DNA of 64,000 bases from the NCBI RefSeq assembly GCF_016862975.1, contig NZ_BONZ01000001.1, forward strand, positions 1 through 64,000, read 5' to 3'. Under the pieces are notes generated by a model. It did not search any database. It had not been told where the DNA came from and worked only from the letters and a program-made list of their open reading frames with translations. A program made the position numbers and the translations under genes. Below are positions 62,166 to 64,000 of the stretch, in pieces (the first letter of the stretch is position 1; each line of letters starts with the position of its first letter). The stretch comes from Rugosimonospora africana (GTDB lineage: Bacteria > Actinomycetota > Actinomycetes > Mycobacteriales > Micromonosporaceae).

Positions 62166-63539
62166 TCAACGGCCGCGCACCGCCCGCTCGATCAGCGACG
62201 TGGTCGACCGCCCGTCCAGGTAGGGCACCAGGACCACGTGACCCCCCGAGCCCTCGACCACTCCGAGCTCCGCCAGATCCCCGATCGCGTAGTCGCCACC
62301 CTTCACCCAGATGTCCGGGCGCAACCGGGACAGGATCTCGACGGGCGTGTCCTCCTCGAACGTCGCCACCGCGTCCACGCACGCCAGAGCGCGCAGCACC
62401 GCCGCCCGGTCCTCCTCGGTCACCAGCGGGCGCCCCTCGCCCTTGCGCCGCCGCACGGACGCATCGCTGTTCAGGCACACGATGAGGCAGTCGCCCAGTC
62501 GCCGGGCATGCTCCAGCAGCAGGATGTGACCGCGGTGCAGCAGATCGAAGCAGCCGCCGGTGGCCACCACCGTGCCGCCGGCACGGCGCACCCGGTCGGC
62601 GAGCGCCATCGCCTCGGCCGGCCCGTGCGTCCACACCCGGGCGGCCTCGCGGCCCGCCACGTGGGCGGTCGCGGCGTTCACGCCCTCGGCGAGCGCGGCC
62701 GACACCGTGGCCCCCGAGCCGAGTCGGGCCGCGGTGGTGGCCGCCAGCCGGTCGCCGGCTCCCCGTACGTCGCCCCGGACGGCCTCCGGCGGTGGGATGA
62801 CGAGCGGCGGGACCTGATCGTCGCCGACCAGCACCGCGCCGTCCGCGCCCCTGGTCACGGCGACGTAGCCCACGCCCCACCGTTGCCGCAACCAGCGGCC
62901 CCGGGCGGTGTCGCCGGCCAGATCGGTCTCGCCACCCGGCGCGAAGTGGGCCGCCTCGCGACTGTTCGGAGTGACCACCGTGAGTCCCTCCACCGGCGCC
63001 GGGCCGCGCGGGTGCGGATCCCAGACCACGGGCAGCCGACCCACCACCGCGCCCACGGCGCCTCGCACGTCGTCGGCGGCGGCGACGCCCCGGCCGTAGT
63101 CGGAGACCAACACGGCCTGCGCGGACCGCAGGGCGACCCGGCCGGCCTCCGGTAACGGTCCCGGCACCGCCGGCGGCTCCGCCTCGTCGAGCATGACGAC
63201 CGTCTGGTCACCGGCCCGGACCCGGGTCTTCACCGGGGTGCGTCCCGCGGCGCCCAGATCGACCACGGCCACCCCGGCGGCGCACAGCGCGGCGAGCACC
63301 TCGCGTGCCTCGTCGTCGCGGGCGAGCGCGGTCACCAGAGTGACCCGGTGCCCTTCCCGAGCGGCGAGCATGGCGGTCAGTCCGGCGCCACCTGGCGACA
63401 ACTCACGCCGCAGGTCACCCACGACCACGACCGGGGCCTCGGGCGAGACGCGCTGGGCAGCGCCGAGCACGTCGCGATCCAGCAGCGTGTCGCCCACCAC
63501 GGTCAGGTGTACCGCGCGCCGCTCAGCGGTCACCGTCAC
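62166..63539 (-). CDS. HldE-like bifunctional heptose kinase / nucleotidylyltransferase
   Basis: A 457-residue two-domain protein. Residues 1-310 are a PfkB-type sugar kinase (VVGDTLLDRDVLG, PGGAGLTAMLAA, catalytic RGAGDRLAA). Residues 325-457 are a cytidylyltransferase-fold domain (ATGGCFDLLHRGHILLLEHA, LNSDASVRRRKGEGRPLV, DIWVKGGDY). In LPS pathways HldE phosphorylates heptose 7-phosphate at C1 and later makes ADP-heptose. The intervening GmhB phosphatase is not seen in the window. GTG 63539 overlaps the upstream stop (GTGA). Confidence 0.93.
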   Translation of the reverse strand: MTVTAERRAVHLTVVGDTLLDRDVLGAAQRVSPEAPVVVVGDLRRELSPGGAGLTAMLAAREGHRVTLVTALARDDEAREVLAALCAAGVAVVDLGAAGRTPVKTRVRAGDQTVVMLDEAEPPAVPGPLPEAGRVALRSAQAVLVSDYGRGVAAADDVRGAVGAVVGRLPVVWDPHPRGPAPVEGLTVVTPNSREAAHFAPGGETDLAGDTARGRWLRQRWGVGYVAVTRGADGAVLVGDDQVPPLVIPPPEAVRGDVRGAGDRLAATTAARLGSGATVSAALAEGVNAATAHVAGREAARVWTHGPAEAMALADRVRRAGGTVVATGGCFDLLHRGHILLLEHARRLGDCLIVCLNSDASVRRRKGEGRPLVTEEDRAAVLRALACVDAVATFEEDTPVEILSRLRPDIWVKGGDYAIGDLAELGVVEGSGGHVVLVPYLDGRSTTSLIERAVRGR

Positions 63540-64000
63540 ACCGCCGACCCGTTGGGCGTCGCGTACGCCGACGGCGGCGCCGGCAAGGGGACGCCGAGCG
63601 CGCCTGCGCCCGAGTCGACCGGCTCCGGCACGCACCCGGCCAGCTCGCTCACGGAGCGGCCGGCTCCGCCGTCGAGCACCGCCGCAACGATCGCCGGCAT
63701 GCCGTTCAGGCACGCACCGACCGTCGAGTCGGGGAAATACCGCTGGTCATACTCGGCGAAGCTGGTCGGTGCGGGACCCAGCGTCAGCTGCAACCACAAC
63801 TGCCCCAGCCGCGGGGTCCACGCCTGTTCGGAGGGCGGATCGTAGGACACGAACGCGGCCAGGTCACCGGCCGGGCCCGTCCCCTCCGCCGAGTCGTCGA
63901 GCTGGATGTTGACCGTGATCCGGGACATTCGTTCCCGCCGCTGTCCGGGAGCCTTCGGCCCAGACAGGTGGGCGGCGAGCCGCTGGATGCTCCACGGCGC
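63536..64000 (-). CDS. Condensation-domain protein, C-terminal part (cut by window edge)
   Basis: The frame stays open to the window end. Its last 154 residues read APWSIQRLAAHLSG ... LGQLWLQLTLGPAPT ... AEYDQRYFPDS, aligning with the C-terminal end of the condensation protein at 51078 (APWTWPRLAAQLPG ... PGQLWVKLIAEPRPV ... AEYDRWSFADA). It is therefore a second stand-alone C-domain protein. The HHxxxDG motif lies outside the window. Its stop overlaps the start of the HldE-like gene. An internal ATG at 63928 is not the real start. Confidence 0.85.
   Translation of the reverse strand, partial: APWSIQRLAAHLSGPKAPGQRRERMSRITVNIQLDDSAEGTGPAGDLAAFVSYDPPSEQAWTPRLGQLWLQLTLGPAPTSFAEYDQRYFPDSTVGACLNGMPAIVAAVLDGGAGRSVSELAGCVPEPVDSGAGALGVPLPAPPSAYATPNGSAV

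Overview
The window is high-GC, GTG-start-rich actinobacterial DNA. Gene order in the first 10 kb (argS-lysA-hom-thrC-[SPFH-RHH]-thrB-rho, all on the minus strand), the Asp/Arg-rich insert in Rho and the DUF3105-DUF305 pair suggest a Micromonosporaceae-type actinomycete; the family assignment is inference.

Region 1 (1-10.7 kb) is core chromosome: the aspartate-family amino acid block (lysA, hom, thrC, thrB) with argS upstream and the 5' part of rho at the left edge, then two divergent membrane/secreted protein genes (DUF3105, DUF305). Region 2 (10.9-19.7 kb) begins at a tRNA-Arg(CCG) gene and is accessory: an ArsR-type regulator, a class C beta-lactamase-fold hydrolase, an SDR-MerR pair, a lower-GC membrane NTPase with Sel1/TPR repeats, an unknown zinc-site protein, and an ECF sigma factor coupled to an F420-type reductase. 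No integrase is visible.

Region 3 (19.8 kb to the right edge) reads as one large biosynthetic gene cluster that continues past the window. It opens with a lone MurF paralogue and a cobalamin-type radical SAM enzyme. It holds no PKS and no multimodular NRPS. It carries a heptose route (GmhA-like SIS isomerase; HldE-like kinase/nucleotidylyltransferase), sugar-tailoring enzymes (NAD epimerase/dehydratase, DegT aminotransferase, two Gfo/Idh/MocA dehydrogenases, TIM-barrel isomerase), five glycosyltransferases of different folds plus a pyruvyl-transferase homologue, two distinct O-carbamoyltransferases, and oxidative enzymes (P450, GMC oxidoreductase, aldehyde dehydrogenase, two PhyH dioxygenases plus a degenerate PhyH-like protein). 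An amide-forming toolkit is fully dissociated: two adenylation proteins, one carrier protein, two condensation proteins, a FemAB/GNAT-like acyltransferase, a QueC-like PP-loop enzyme and a beta-lactamase-fold protein with Cys in place of the usual Ser. An SHMT-creatininase pair, a LOG-family protein, a SPASM radical SAM enzyme, two methyltransferases and an SDR complete it. The predicted product is a carbamoylated, heptose-containing, peptidyl or aminoacyl oligosaccharide; its identity is not known to me.

Most cluster genes are translationally coupled (ATGA/GTGA overlaps) into about nine operons. Several intergenic regions share a promoter-like element, GTTAAC/GTGAAC-N7-TAC(G/T)AT, and two share an inverted repeat, TACGCT-N1-2-AGCGTA. 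These suggest common control, but no cluster-specific regulator gene is visible here. Three cluster genes carry in-frame minisatellite expansions, and a decayed fragment of the creatininase gene lies 12 kb from the intact copy.
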